A program made the position numbers and the translations under genes. From NCBI GenBank assembly GCA_947176475.1, contig CAMWQX010000026.1, positions 1-9,029 of the forward strand: a stretch of 9,029 nucleotides of DNA. Direction: 5' to 3'. The notes under the pieces were generated by a model, which had not been told where the DNA came from, did not search any database, and saw only the letters and a list, made by a program, of their open reading frames with translations. Of this stretch, positions 1-6,362 are shown in pieces (position 1 is the first letter of the stretch; each line of letters opens with the position of its first letter). The stretch comes from an uncultured Bacillota bacterium. Lineage in GTDB: Bacteria > Bacillota_I > Bacilli_A > RF39 > UBA660.

Positions 1-765
1 ATTAACATAAATACCATTTAGTAATTCATCTATAATTCGCTTTTTCTCATTCTTTTCTTTTATTTCTTCATCATCTAAAGTTACCTTAGAACTTCCATAA
101 AGAATCCTTAATTTTTCTCCTAATCTAAATTTAACTTCTATAAAATCACTAGAATTCATATAAGAATTCCCAAATGTTAGAGTAAATGTTGATAGTTCCC
201 CTAATACATCTCCATCAATTTTGGAAAATACAACTGTCGTTCCGTTCCCAAATATAAATTTATTTCTTAATTCTCTAAAACCTTCTAAAAATAAGTTATG
301 GCATCTTACAATATCCAAACAAATTTTTATTCTCTCTTCTTCAATATCAACACCTTTACTTCTAAAATCTTTAGAAAATCTTCTTTCTCCATTATCGGTA
401 TTTACAAAGTATTCATCACCATTTCTATTAATAAAATTCACTATTGCTTGTCTTCCTTCAAAGGCTTCAAAAGATGGATCAAATACATCTAAAATAAGCC
501 AAGCAAAGCCTTCGCTAATAGAATGGTATCCATATAAAACTTCTTTACCTAACAATTTTAAAACATTTTTAAATTCATCACTTTCTAAAGTATATGCCAA
601 GTATGCTGTATTAAATCTATCTACCATGTCATACAAGCTTACGGAAGTCTTAAAGTCTATCTCTCTTTCTCGTCCACTATTGATAATTTGACATCGTTCA
701 TAGACATCTTTTGCGGTCATCGTTGTTGCTAGATTAAAATCATAAATAAAAGTTGTTAAATCCAT
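1..765 (-). CDS. Hypothetical protein, C-terminus cut off by window edge
   Basis: An open frame starts with ATG at 765-763 and runs without a stop for 255 codons to base 1, so the 3' end lies outside the window. It begins MDLTTFIYDFNLATTM and contains SISEGFAWLILDVFDPSFEAFEGRQ near residues 82-106, with a charged, Lys/Glu-rich stretch near the visible end. I see no signal peptide, membrane segment or catalytic motif I recognise; it looks like a soluble cytoplasmic protein. The start is well supported: a strong Shine-Dalgarno AAGGAGGAG at 778-770 lies 4 nt before the ATG, and the coaC stop TAA is separated from this ATG by a single base, so the gene is probably translationally coupled to coaC. 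It is not CoaB: none of the CoaB nucleotide-binding or SSG-type motifs are present. A plus-strand frame at 221-691 is its shadow. Reality of the gene is likely; function unknown. Confidence 0.85.
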   Translation of the reverse strand, partial: MDLTTFIYDFNLATTMTAKDVYERCQIINSGREREIDFKTSVSLYDMVDRFNTAYLAYTLESDEFKNVLKLLGKEVLYGYHSISEGFAWLILDVFDPSFEAFEGRQAIVNFINRNGDEYFVNTDNGERRFSKDFRSKGVDIEEERIKICLDIVRCHNLFLEGFRELRNKFIFGNGTTVVFSKIDGDVLGELSTFTLTFGNSYMNSSDFIEVKFRLGEKLRILYGSSKVTLDDEEIKEKNEKKRIIDELLNGIYVN

Positions 766-766
766 A

Positions 767-1312
767 TTACTCCTCCTTAAGTAATTCTTTTATATTTTCC
801 ACTATGGTGTTCTTATCAGCCAGTTTACCAACTGCTTTATATCCACAAGCCAAATTACCTTCGACTGGATTGATAAACCTATATCCATACTTCTTTAATT
901 TTTCTATATTGTCTTGGACAATTTGATTTTCATACATTCCATTATTCATTGCTGGTGCTATCAAGATTGGAGCTTTTGTTGCCATCACGGTTGTTGATAA
1001 CATATCATCAGCTATACCATTAGCAATCTTGCCAATTATATTAGCAGTTGCTGGTGCTATTAAAACTAAATCAGCTTTTCTAGCTAAACTTATATGCTCC
1101 ACATCAACATGCTCTTTTTCATGAAACATATCGACAACTACAGCACTTTTAGCTAATGTTTCTAAAGTTAAAGGTGTAATAAACTTAGTAGCATTCTCCG
1201 TCATTATAATATCGACATTAGCACCTTCTCTTTTTAAATGATTTATAACATCACATATCTTATAACAAGCAATTCCTCCTGTTACTCCTATCAATATATT
1301 CTTATCTTTCAT
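767..1312 (-). CDS. coaC: Phosphopantothenoylcysteine decarboxylase (free-standing CoaC)
   Basis: This FMN flavoprotein decarboxylates 4'-phospho-N-pantothenoylcysteine to 4'-phosphopantetheine in cytosolic coenzyme A synthesis. At 181 aa it matches the decarboxylase half of the bifunctional Dfp/CoaBC protein, so CoaB should be a separate gene elsewhere, as in streptococci and enterococci. Visible family marks: GVTGGIACYK at residues 9-18 (flavin-binding start), HISLARKAD at 73-81 with the presumed catalytic His73, the PAMN motif at 120-123 followed by NGMYENQ, and ACGYKAVGKL at 155-164 carrying the presumed catalytic Cys156. The usual Arg of the G-x-GR element is Lys163 here. The start ATG at 1312 has a modest AGAGAAGAG ribosome site just upstream. 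A hypothetical gene follows after one base, and a LysR-type regulator is divergent upstream. Family call is secure; a related HFCD flavoprotein decarboxylase (EpiD-like) is much less likely because PAMN and ACGY are both present. Confidence 0.93.
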   Translation of the reverse strand: MKDKNILIGVTGGIACYKICDVINHLKREGANVDIIMTENATKFITPLTLETLAKSAVVVDMFHEKEHVDVEHISLARKADLVLIAPATANIIGKIANGIADDMLSTTVMATKAPILIAPAMNNGMYENQIVQDNIEKLKKYGYRFINPVEGNLACGYKAVGKLADKNTIVENIKELLKEE

Positions 1313-1336
1313 ACTCTTCTCTCTCTTTCTAATTAC

Positions 1337-1365
1337 ATTGTATTCTATTTTTGTTGATAAGTTAA
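1337..1365 (-). promoter_or_regulatory. Candidate sigma-A promoter of coaC
   Basis: Reading the minus strand, TTAACT (1365-1360) and TACAAT (1342-1337) are separated by 17 bp. The -10 is close to consensus and the -35 weaker. The predicted start near 1330 leaves a leader of about 18 nt. The element interleaves with the lysR-family promoter on the other strand. Confidence 0.5.
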
Positions 1366-1383
1366 ATATATAAATGTTATAAT
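1354..1383 (+). promoter_or_regulatory. Sigma-A promoter of the LysR-family gene, extended -10
   Basis: TTGATA (1354-1359) and TATAAT (1378-1383) are 18 bp apart, with TG at 1375-1376 giving an extended -10 (TGTTATAAT). The expected transcription start near 1390 coincides with the first base of the Shine-Dalgarno AAGGAGA (1390-1396), implying a leader of roughly 14 nt. The imperfect direct repeat ATGTTATA/ATGTTTATA (1374-1390) overlaps the -10 and could be part of an operator; that is inference. Confidence 0.7.
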
Positions 1384-1403
1384 GTTTATAAGGAGAACTT
1401 ATA

Positions 1404-2270
1404 ATGAATATAGATTTAGAATTATACCGAACATTTTATGTTGTAGCAAAAAACAAGCACATGACTAAAGCCAGTGAGGAATTACATATTTCCCAACCAG
1501 CTATATCGCAATCAATAAAAAAACTAGAAGAACAATTAGATGGAACATTGTTCTTAAGAAGCAATAAAGGCATGGAACTTACTGAAGAAGGCAAAATGTT
1601 TTATGAATATGTCAAAGGCGCATTAGAACTTATTGATAATGCCGAAAAAGAATTTACTTCTTTTAAAACTTTAGATAAAGGTGAAATAAAAATTGGTTGC
1701 TCAACTACTTTAACTAAGCTTATCCTTATGAATGCGATTGAAAAGTTTCATCAAGATTATCCTAATGTTAATATTAATATCACTAATGATTTAACAAGTA
1801 ATTTAATCAATGATTTAAAATTAGGTAAATTAGATTTTGTTATCTTTAATGAAAGCAACATCAAAGAATCCAATGTCAGTCTTCAAAAAATCAAAGAACT
1901 AAAACAAGGATTTATCTATAATCCAACTTACTTTGCTGATGATATAAAAACATTTAATGACCTAAACAATTATCCATTAATATTACAAAAACCAGAATCA
2001 AACAGTCGTAAACTTCTTAATCATCTAGCTCTTCAAAATAATGTTAGCTTAATACCAAAAATAGAAACTGTCAGTCAAGAATTAGTAACTGAATTTACCA
2101 ATATTGGTTTAGGTATTGGATTTGCCATAATTGATCTAGCTAAAAGAAATTTTAAAAATTTGTGTGAACTCAATATAAATAAAGAAATCCCTAAAATTAA
2201 CATATATTTAGCAACTAATAAAACTATTTTCTTAACATTTGCTAGTAAAAAATTTATTGAAAATCTATAA
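1404..2270 (+). CDS. LysR-type transcriptional regulator
   Basis: A 288-aa protein of normal family length. Residues 1-60 form the winged helix-turn-helix of the LysR family: LELYRTFYVVAKNKHMTKAS, then the recognition helix region LHISQPAISQSIKKLEEQL and the wing LFLRSNKGMELTEEG. A linker helix follows (about 62-88), and residues 92-288 form the periplasmic-binding-protein-like effector domain, beginning GEIKIGCSTTL. The inducer cannot be read from sequence. ATG at 1404 is preceded by AAGGAGA (1390-1396) with a 7-nt gap. It is the only plus-strand gene in the window and is divergent from coaC across 91 bp, the classical LysR arrangement in which the regulator controls itself and the divergent unit; that target is inferred. 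Its mRNA ends at a bidirectional terminator beginning eight bases after its stop. Confidence 0.93.
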   Translation: MNIDLELYRTFYVVAKNKHMTKASEELHISQPAISQSIKKLEEQLDGTLFLRSNKGMELTEEGKMFYEYVKGALELIDNAEKEFTSFKTLDKGEIKIGCSTTLTKLILMNAIEKFHQDYPNVNINITNDLTSNLINDLKLGKLDFVIFNESNIKESNVSLQKIKELKQGFIYNPTYFADDIKTFNDLNNYPLILQKPESNSRKLLNHLALQNNVSLIPKIETVSQELVTEFTNIGLGIGFAIIDLAKRNFKNLCELNINKEIPKINIYLATNKTIFLTFASKKFIENL

Positions 2271-2278
2271 ACATATAA

Positions 2279-2306
2279 AAATGTCAGTACTAATCTACTG
2301 ACATTT
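2279..2306. terminator. Bidirectional rho-independent terminator
   Basis: An 11-bp perfect stem, AAATGTCAGTA (2279-2289) with TACTGACATTT (2296-2306), closes a 6-nt loop CTAATC. Plus-strand transcripts of the LysR-family gene continue into TTTCTTTTAATTT; minus-strand transcripts continue into a T run followed by ATATG. The TAG stop of the minus-strand GNAT_C gene (2292-2290) lies in the loop, so its last codons form one arm. Confidence 0.85.
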
Positions 2307-3135
2307 CTTTTAATTTACCACATCCAAGATGAAATTTTGTTCCCTTTATTAATTCCTCTTTTATCTTTTTTTGTAAACTTGTTTCTTCACTTAAATTTTT
2401 ATAATCATCTATTTTACTTATACCATAAACAAAATTAAGAATATCTTCTGAGCATTCTTCTCCTTTTGTAATTTCAAATAAACTTTGAAACTTAGCAATA
2501 TTGGAAGTCTTATCTACTAGTTTTAATACTTCTTTACTAAGTAGCCATGAATTACAAAAATAATCATACTTATCAATGCCAAAATATTTTTTAATATAAC
2601 TTTTCGATTTCTTCAAAGAATCCTTAACTTCATCAAAGTTTAATTTAGATCCACCATATATATGAATTTCTATATTTCCATTCGATAATCCATATTGCAA
2701 TCTTCCCACTTCAATTAGCTTAATGCGAACAAAATAAAGTCCCCATAGTAACTGCGAAAATCTTATTCCCTCTAATTTTCTTTTCCATATATCATTTGTA
2801 AGACACTCTTTAACTCTTAATTTATGAATTCTCGTCTGTTCCTCATCAAACATATACTTTTTCATATTTATTAAATGCAATTTATAACCCATTAATAACA
2901 TAATATTAGTAACCCACAAATCATCACATTCGAATATCTCTTTAATACTTTTTATTTTCCACATCTCCAAAAGATCATCATTATATAAAGGTGCTAAAAT
3001 GATATAAAACTTTAACATCAAATCATTTTTGTTAAGATAATCAACACACTTAACACATCTATCATAATAAGCTTTATCATCTATTTCATAAAACTTTAAG
3101 GCTTCCCTTATATCATCTAATGCTATTCCAATCAT
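2290..3135 (-). CDS. GNAT_C (DUF5596) acyltransferase-like protein
   Basis: A 281-aa protein whose C-terminal half carries marks I associate with the GNAT_C/DUF5596 domain of putative N-acyltransferases: GRLQYGL at 144-150, IEIHIYGG at 155-162, FCNSWLLS at 193-200, SNIAKFQSLFEI at 211-222, and the closing pattern TSLQKKIKEELIKG at 252-265 followed by Gly-rich GCGK. The N-terminal half (1-115) is helical and less conserved, corresponding to the NAT_N-like part. No member has a reaction I can name, so acyl transfer is a family-level guess. The ATG at 3135 directly abuts the TAA of the upstream HAD gene (TAAATG), and its Shine-Dalgarno AGGAGAAAAG (3148-3139) is the coding end of that gene, so the two are almost certainly co-translated. 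The stop codon lies in the loop of the shared terminator. Confidence 0.8.
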   Translation of the reverse strand: MIGIALDDIREALKFYEIDDKAYYDRCVKCVDYLNKNDLMLKFYIILAPLYNDDLLEMWKIKSIKEIFECDDLWVTNIMLLMGYKLHLINMKKYMFDEEQTRIHKLRVKECLTNDIWKRKLEGIRFSQLLWGLYFVRIKLIEVGRLQYGLSNGNIEIHIYGGSKLNFDEVKDSLKKSKSYIKKYFGIDKYDYFCNSWLLSKEVLKLVDKTSNIAKFQSLFEITKGEECSEDILNFVYGISKIDDYKNLSEETSLQKKIKEELIKGTKFHLGCGKLKEMSVD

Positions 3136-3705
3136 TTACTTTTCTCCTAACATTAAGAATTTATATATCTCTCCCCAATTATTGACAACTTTAAAGTGAT
3201 CTTCATCGTCGACTTTATCTGCAGCTGCATTTTTAAAATAAATTCCCGTTATTCCATTCTTGGCAGCATTCCTACAAATATCGATATCATCATCAACTAT
3301 ATAATCGCATTTTTCACTCTTAAGCCTTTCAATCTTACTATGCTCACTAAAGAAGACTTTCAGATTATCTAAACCAACATCTTTTAACTTAGCTAGTCCT
3401 ACATTTGTCTCTTCTTCACTTCTACTTGTAACAATAATTATCTCAAAATTATTCATTAATTTCTTTAACACAAGTTCTACACCTGTCATTAGATTTGCTG
3501 ATGATAAGACAATCGGAGCGTTTTCTTTATAAAATTTATCTAATTCTTCTTGTGACCAATTATATCTCATTTGATATATACGCGGCGAATTGTCCTTTAA
3601 ATTATCTGATCCAAAATTATCAACATCATACATTTCCGAATATACTCTATATAAATTCTCCGAATCAAATACAACTCCATCTAAATCTAATGCTATTTTT
3701 TTCAT
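3136..3705 (-). CDS. HAD-superfamily 5'-nucleotidase-like phosphatase
   Basis: This 189-aa protein has the four HAD phosphohydrolase motifs: motif I DLDGVVFD at residues 7-14 (nucleophile Asp7, acid/base Asp9), motif II TSR at 93-95, motif III Lys near 124 (HSKIERLK) and motif IV VDDD at 137-140 (Mg2+ ligands). Length, the small alpha-helical cap between motifs I and II, and the YIVDDDIDICRNAAKNGITGIYF stretch resemble the NT5C/YorS-like 5'(3')-deoxyribonucleotidase group, so a nucleoside monophosphate is a reasonable but unproven substrate. It probably acts in the cytosol. ATG at 3705 follows an AAGGA about 10 nt upstream. The gene is the first of a two-gene unit with the GNAT_C protein (stop and start adjacent). 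The short plus-strand frame at 3495-3710 is a shadow. Other small-molecule phosphatase activity remains possible. Confidence 0.87.
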   Translation of the reverse strand: MKKIALDLDGVVFDSENLYRVYSEMYDVDNFGSDNLKDNSPRIYQMRYNWSQEELDKFYKENAPIVLSSANLMTGVELVLKKLMNNFEIIIVTSRSEEETNVGLAKLKDVGLDNLKVFFSEHSKIERLKSEKCDYIVDDDIDICRNAAKNGITGIYFKNAAADKVDDEDHFKVVNNWGEIYKFLMLGEK

Positions 3706-3733
3706 ATTAACACATCCTTATAACTTTATAAAT

Positions 3734-3762
3734 ATTTTATAATATCTTTATCTTCATTACAA
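3734..3762 (-). promoter_or_regulatory. Candidate sigma-A promoter of the HAD/GNAT_C unit
   Basis: On the minus strand TTGTAA (3762-3757) and TAAAAT (3739-3734) are 17 bp apart, just past the helicase terminator. The predicted start near 3727 gives a leader of about 22 nt. Confidence 0.55.
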
Positions 3763-3767
3763 TAAAA

Positions 3768-3798
3768 AAGCATCTTAGTTTTTCTTAACTAAATGCTT
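3768..3798 (-). terminator. Rho-independent terminator of the helicase gene, overlapping its stop codon
   Basis: On the minus strand AAGCATTTAGTT (3798-3787) pairs with AACTAAGATGCTT (3780-3768), with one bulged base at 3774 and a 6-nt loop, followed by a run of T (TTTTTTATTG). The 5' arm encodes the last residues of the helicase (KHLV), and its TAA stop (3777-3775) is inside the 3' arm. Confidence 0.8.
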
Positions 3799-5784
3799 TT
3801 CTATACTATCCATATCTAGTTTTGAATAAGCAAAGTTATTCTCTGCATATTCAGCCATCCTTGTTTCTGTACCATTACAAAATTCTTCAAGAGCATAAAA
3901 GTCTTCAATTCCTTCACACAACTTCTTAGTTTTTAACAACTTAGGATTCTTATCCGCAGTTTCAGTAAATAACTTCCAATCTTGATATTTTTCGCTTCCC
4001 GTTACTTCTCTTTGAAGTCCAAGATTTTTATTTAACCAAGCATTCTTTAAACCAACATGCAAATCACGAATCCACTTTAAAAGCTCAAAATTCTTTTCGG
4101 ATAAGGAATATTCATCAGATGCTTCTAATAGTTTTAATATTTCCTTGACCCTCTTCTTTTGCTCATTATACCAAGTCGACATATATGTTCCATCAGCAAA
4201 ACGATATTCCTCACTTTTAGGTAATACATTGCCATATTCTACGGCCTTTTCATAATAAAGATTTCTCTTATCATCTAATGTTGGTAAAACAATTCCCTTC
4301 AAATAATTATCTAAATGAGCAAGAGTTTCAATAATATACATATTGTCACTCGATATCTTATATTGGGGATTTTCTTTATATAACTTAAGTTCACTCTTAG
4401 CGATACCTAACATCTCTTTATACCAATCTTTTAAATAAGTTCCATCCTTAAATTGTTCCTTTGGATTTTTTAAATAACCTCCATTTGAAACAATTCTATC
4501 ATAATAGATATCTGCCTTATCTCTAATACTGACAAAAGCTGCTTGGCAAATCGATTCAATATAATTATTTAAATCAACTATATTTCCCCCAAAAGTTATA
4601 TTTGGCAAACTTGGTACAGCGCTTTTAGTTTCTCCAGCACTTTCCAATCTTTTTCTAAAATGTAAAAAATCTAGCGAACTAATTCTCGTTAAATTGCCAC
4701 CTAAATCCAATATCTTAACAGGAACTAAATTCCCTAAAGAACAACCTCTACCAAATTTTTGTAAAAAATCTCGATAAGCTTTCGTCTTATTACCAAATAC
4801 TAATTGCATCTCGCCATCTGTATGAAATCCTTCTGTCATCTGCCTAATTGATAATAAAACTTTACTATTGCTATTATTAAATTCATCATTTCTAAAATCT
4901 TCTATATTTTTCTTGTTTTCTTTATTTGGTAATCTACAAGAAGTCTTATAAATATCCAAATCGGGAAATTCTTTTTTTAATAATCTTTCTTTAGTACATA
5001 AATCATCAAAATCACGGCAATAAAACATAATTTTAGTATTCTTTAAATTTAAATATTGTTTTAATATTGGAATAATGCCCGCTTCTCTATTTAAATAATC
5101 TACTAAAGCATTAACTTGTTCTTCTGTGTATTTGTGTCCTACCCTTTGTTTTAATATATCGACTGCCTCTTCTCTTGGATTTCTTGAAAGGACAAAAAAC
5201 TCATCATAAATAGGTACTGAAAATAAGCCATTAGCAAAAGCATCATCAAGTGAATAAAAGAAAGATACATTATCATCATAAAGAACACTTGCCATATTAA
5301 CACGTTTCTTTTCTTTTTTATTATCTTCATTACTCACAACTTCATATTCCCACTGCAAAATAGGTGTTGCCGATAAGCCTAAATAGTACTTATCATCATA
5401 GCTAAATAATTTCTTTATTGAATCATATCGTTTCCTTTTGGCTATTGCATGAAATTCATCGCAGATAAGTAAATCAAAATCAGGAATATTTCCCTTTTTA
5501 ATCATGGCATGAAGTTGAGCATAAGTATAAAATTTTATACTGGCAAAATCTTTATCTAAATCATAACCCATGTTTCTTAGATGTCCTTGTATCTGTGCTA
5601 AAAGTAAATGTCGAGGAGCTGCAAAAATAATCTTTTTATCGGCATAATCTAACATCGTAGAAGCAGCTATAGCTGACTTACCAATACCCATAGTTGCAAC
5701 TACACAAGCACGTTTTTTATACTTCAAATCATTAGTAACATTTTCTATTGCTTCTTGAATATGCGGATAATCAAAAATATTCAT
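3775..5784 (-). CDS. SF2 DEAD/DEAH-like helicase with tandem helicase-associated (HA-like) repeats
   Basis: A 669-aa superfamily 2 nucleic-acid translocase. Residues 1-380 hold the two RecA-like lobes: Walker A ATMGIGKS at 30-37 (Lys36), motif Ia APRHLL at 56-61, the DEFH box at 109-112, SAT at 138-140, motif V RQMTEGFHT at 314-322 and motif VI QKFGRGCS at 342-349. Motif VI normally ends in Arg (QxxGRxxR); here the final position is Ser349, so a key ATP-hydrolysis residue is missing or supplied elsewhere. Residues about 427-500 and 510-583 are tandem repeats 84 aa apart, each with YY-D/E-R/K, then DGTY and a WY pair (W454, W538), like the nucleic-acid-binding HA domain. ATG at 5784 has AGAGAGGAG at 5800-5792, 7 nt away. 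The gene has its own promoter and terminator, so it is monocistronic. Substrate (DNA or RNA) and role (repair, mobile element or defence) cannot be settled. Confidence 0.87.
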   Translation of the reverse strand: MNIFDYPHIQEAIENVTNDLKYKKRACVVATMGIGKSAIAASTMLDYADKKIIFAAPRHLLLAQIQGHLRNMGYDLDKDFASIKFYTYAQLHAMIKKGNIPDFDLLICDEFHAIAKRKRYDSIKKLFSYDDKYYLGLSATPILQWEYEVVSNEDNKKEKKRVNMASVLYDDNVSFFYSLDDAFANGLFSVPIYDEFFVLSRNPREEAVDILKQRVGHKYTEEQVNALVDYLNREAGIIPILKQYLNLKNTKIMFYCRDFDDLCTKERLLKKEFPDLDIYKTSCRLPNKENKKNIEDFRNDEFNNSNSKVLLSIRQMTEGFHTDGEMQLVFGNKTKAYRDFLQKFGRGCSLGNLVPVKILDLGGNLTRISSLDFLHFRKRLESAGETKSAVPSLPNITFGGNIVDLNNYIESICQAAFVSIRDKADIYYDRIVSNGGYLKNPKEQFKDGTYLKDWYKEMLGIAKSELKLYKENPQYKISSDNMYIIETLAHLDNYLKGIVLPTLDDKRNLYYEKAVEYGNVLPKSEEYRFADGTYMSTWYNEQKKRVKEILKLLEASDEYSLSEKNFELLKWIRDLHVGLKNAWLNKNLGLQREVTGSEKYQDWKLFTETADKNPKLLKTKKLCEGIEDFYALEEFCNGTETRMAEYAENNFAYSKLDMDSIEKHLVKKN

Positions 5785-5811
5785 AAGTATACTCCTCTCT
5801 AATAGTCTTAT

Positions 5812-5840
5812 ATTTTAGGTGTTTTGCCTCATCATGTCAA
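5812..5840 (-). promoter_or_regulatory. Strong sigma-A promoter of the helicase gene
   Basis: On the minus strand a perfect TTGACA (5840-5835) is 17 bp from TAAAAT (5817-5812), the best-spaced promoter in the window. The predicted start near 5805 leaves a leader of about 20 nt carrying only the Shine-Dalgarno. It lies 28 bp past the terminator hairpin of the upstream operon. Confidence 0.8.
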
Positions 5841-5867
5841 TAGTTGATTGTTCATTACATAATAAAA

Positions 5868-5884
5868 AGGAACTTACTGTTCCT
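5868..5884 (-). terminator. Rho-independent terminator of the radical SAM operon, stop codon in loop
   Basis: On the minus strand AGGAAC (5884-5879) and GTTCCT (5873-5868) form a 6-bp stem around the 5-nt loop AGTAA, followed by TTTTATTATG. The TAA stop of the deoxyribosyltransferase-like gene (5876-5874) lies in the loop. The stem is short, so termination strength is uncertain, but the T run and the promoter just beyond support the call. Confidence 0.7.
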
Positions 5885-6347
5885 CATTTGCACCATTTGC
5901 TTTTTTAACAGCACATTCCAATAAAGATTTTAAATCATTATATGGTTTTAAATTAAAATCTAGTTCATATAACCAATCTAAATACTTCGTTTTTGGTGTT
6001 CCATCGGGTCTTCCATATAAAACTTTACCAGAATGTAACCAATATCCAAATTCTACATTTGTTGTAAATCCCATCATTTCAGGTATTTGTCTTGGAATCC
6101 AAAATATAATTACAGTTGCTTCAGTTAAACCTATTCTTTCCCACATCGCTTGATCATTATAACTCTCCTTAGGTTTCCATGTTGAATACTCAGGGACATA
6201 TACAATTCCATCAAAACCTAATTCTTCTAAAGTTTTACAAGCTTCTTTGCGCCAAGAGATAGCATCTTCTCCTCTTGGAGTTGGTCCTGCTAAAAATATT
6301 GACTTCTCTCCCTTTAAAATTTCTTGATCCGAATAATTAATCTTCAT
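5874..6347 (-). CDS. Nucleoside 2-deoxyribosyltransferase-like protein
   Basis: A 157-aa protein of the Nuc_deoxyri_tr2-type family, whose relatives break or exchange the N-glycosidic bond of nucleosides or nucleotides in the cytosol. Visible conserved blocks: FLAGPTPR at residues 18-25 (N-terminal strand and nucleotide-binding loop), SWR at 31-33, VPE at 51-53, MWE at 68-70, FWIPR at 82-86, TTNVEFGYW at 95-103, where Glu99 is the likely catalytic nucleophile, and YGRPDGTPKTKYLD at 111-124. Length is normal and nothing looks truncated. The start ATG at 6347 follows a purine-rich AAAGGAGAGG just after the upstream stop; the gap between the genes is 15 nt, so it is the third gene of the radical SAM operon. 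Real substrates of this subgroup are poorly known: hydrolase activity on a modified nucleotide (as in MilB/BlsM relatives of the wider superfamily) is as plausible as base exchange. Confidence 0.85.
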   Translation of the reverse strand: MKINYSDQEILKGEKSIFLAGPTPRGEDAISWRKEACKTLEELGFDGIVYVPEYSTWKPKESYNDQAMWERIGLTEATVIIFWIPRQIPEMMGFTTNVEFGYWLHSGKVLYGRPDGTPKTKYLDWLYELDFNLKPYNDLKSLLECAVKKANGANEEQ

Positions 6348-6362
6348 ATCTTACCTCTCCTT

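Noticed and set aside
221..691. Plus-strand frames of 156 aa (221-691) and 64 aa (298-492)
   Set aside because: They lie antisense to an uninterrupted minus-strand gene with a strong ribosome site; their Ser/Leu/Lys-rich composition is typical of the reverse strand of A+T-rich genes, and no ribosome site precedes them.
1..765. The gene after coaC as a separate CoaB
   Set aside because: No CoaB nucleotide-binding or substrate motifs are seen in 255 residues.
3495..3710. Plus-strand 71-aa frame
   Set aside because: Antisense to the HAD gene, whose four catalytic motifs are clear; no ribosome site.
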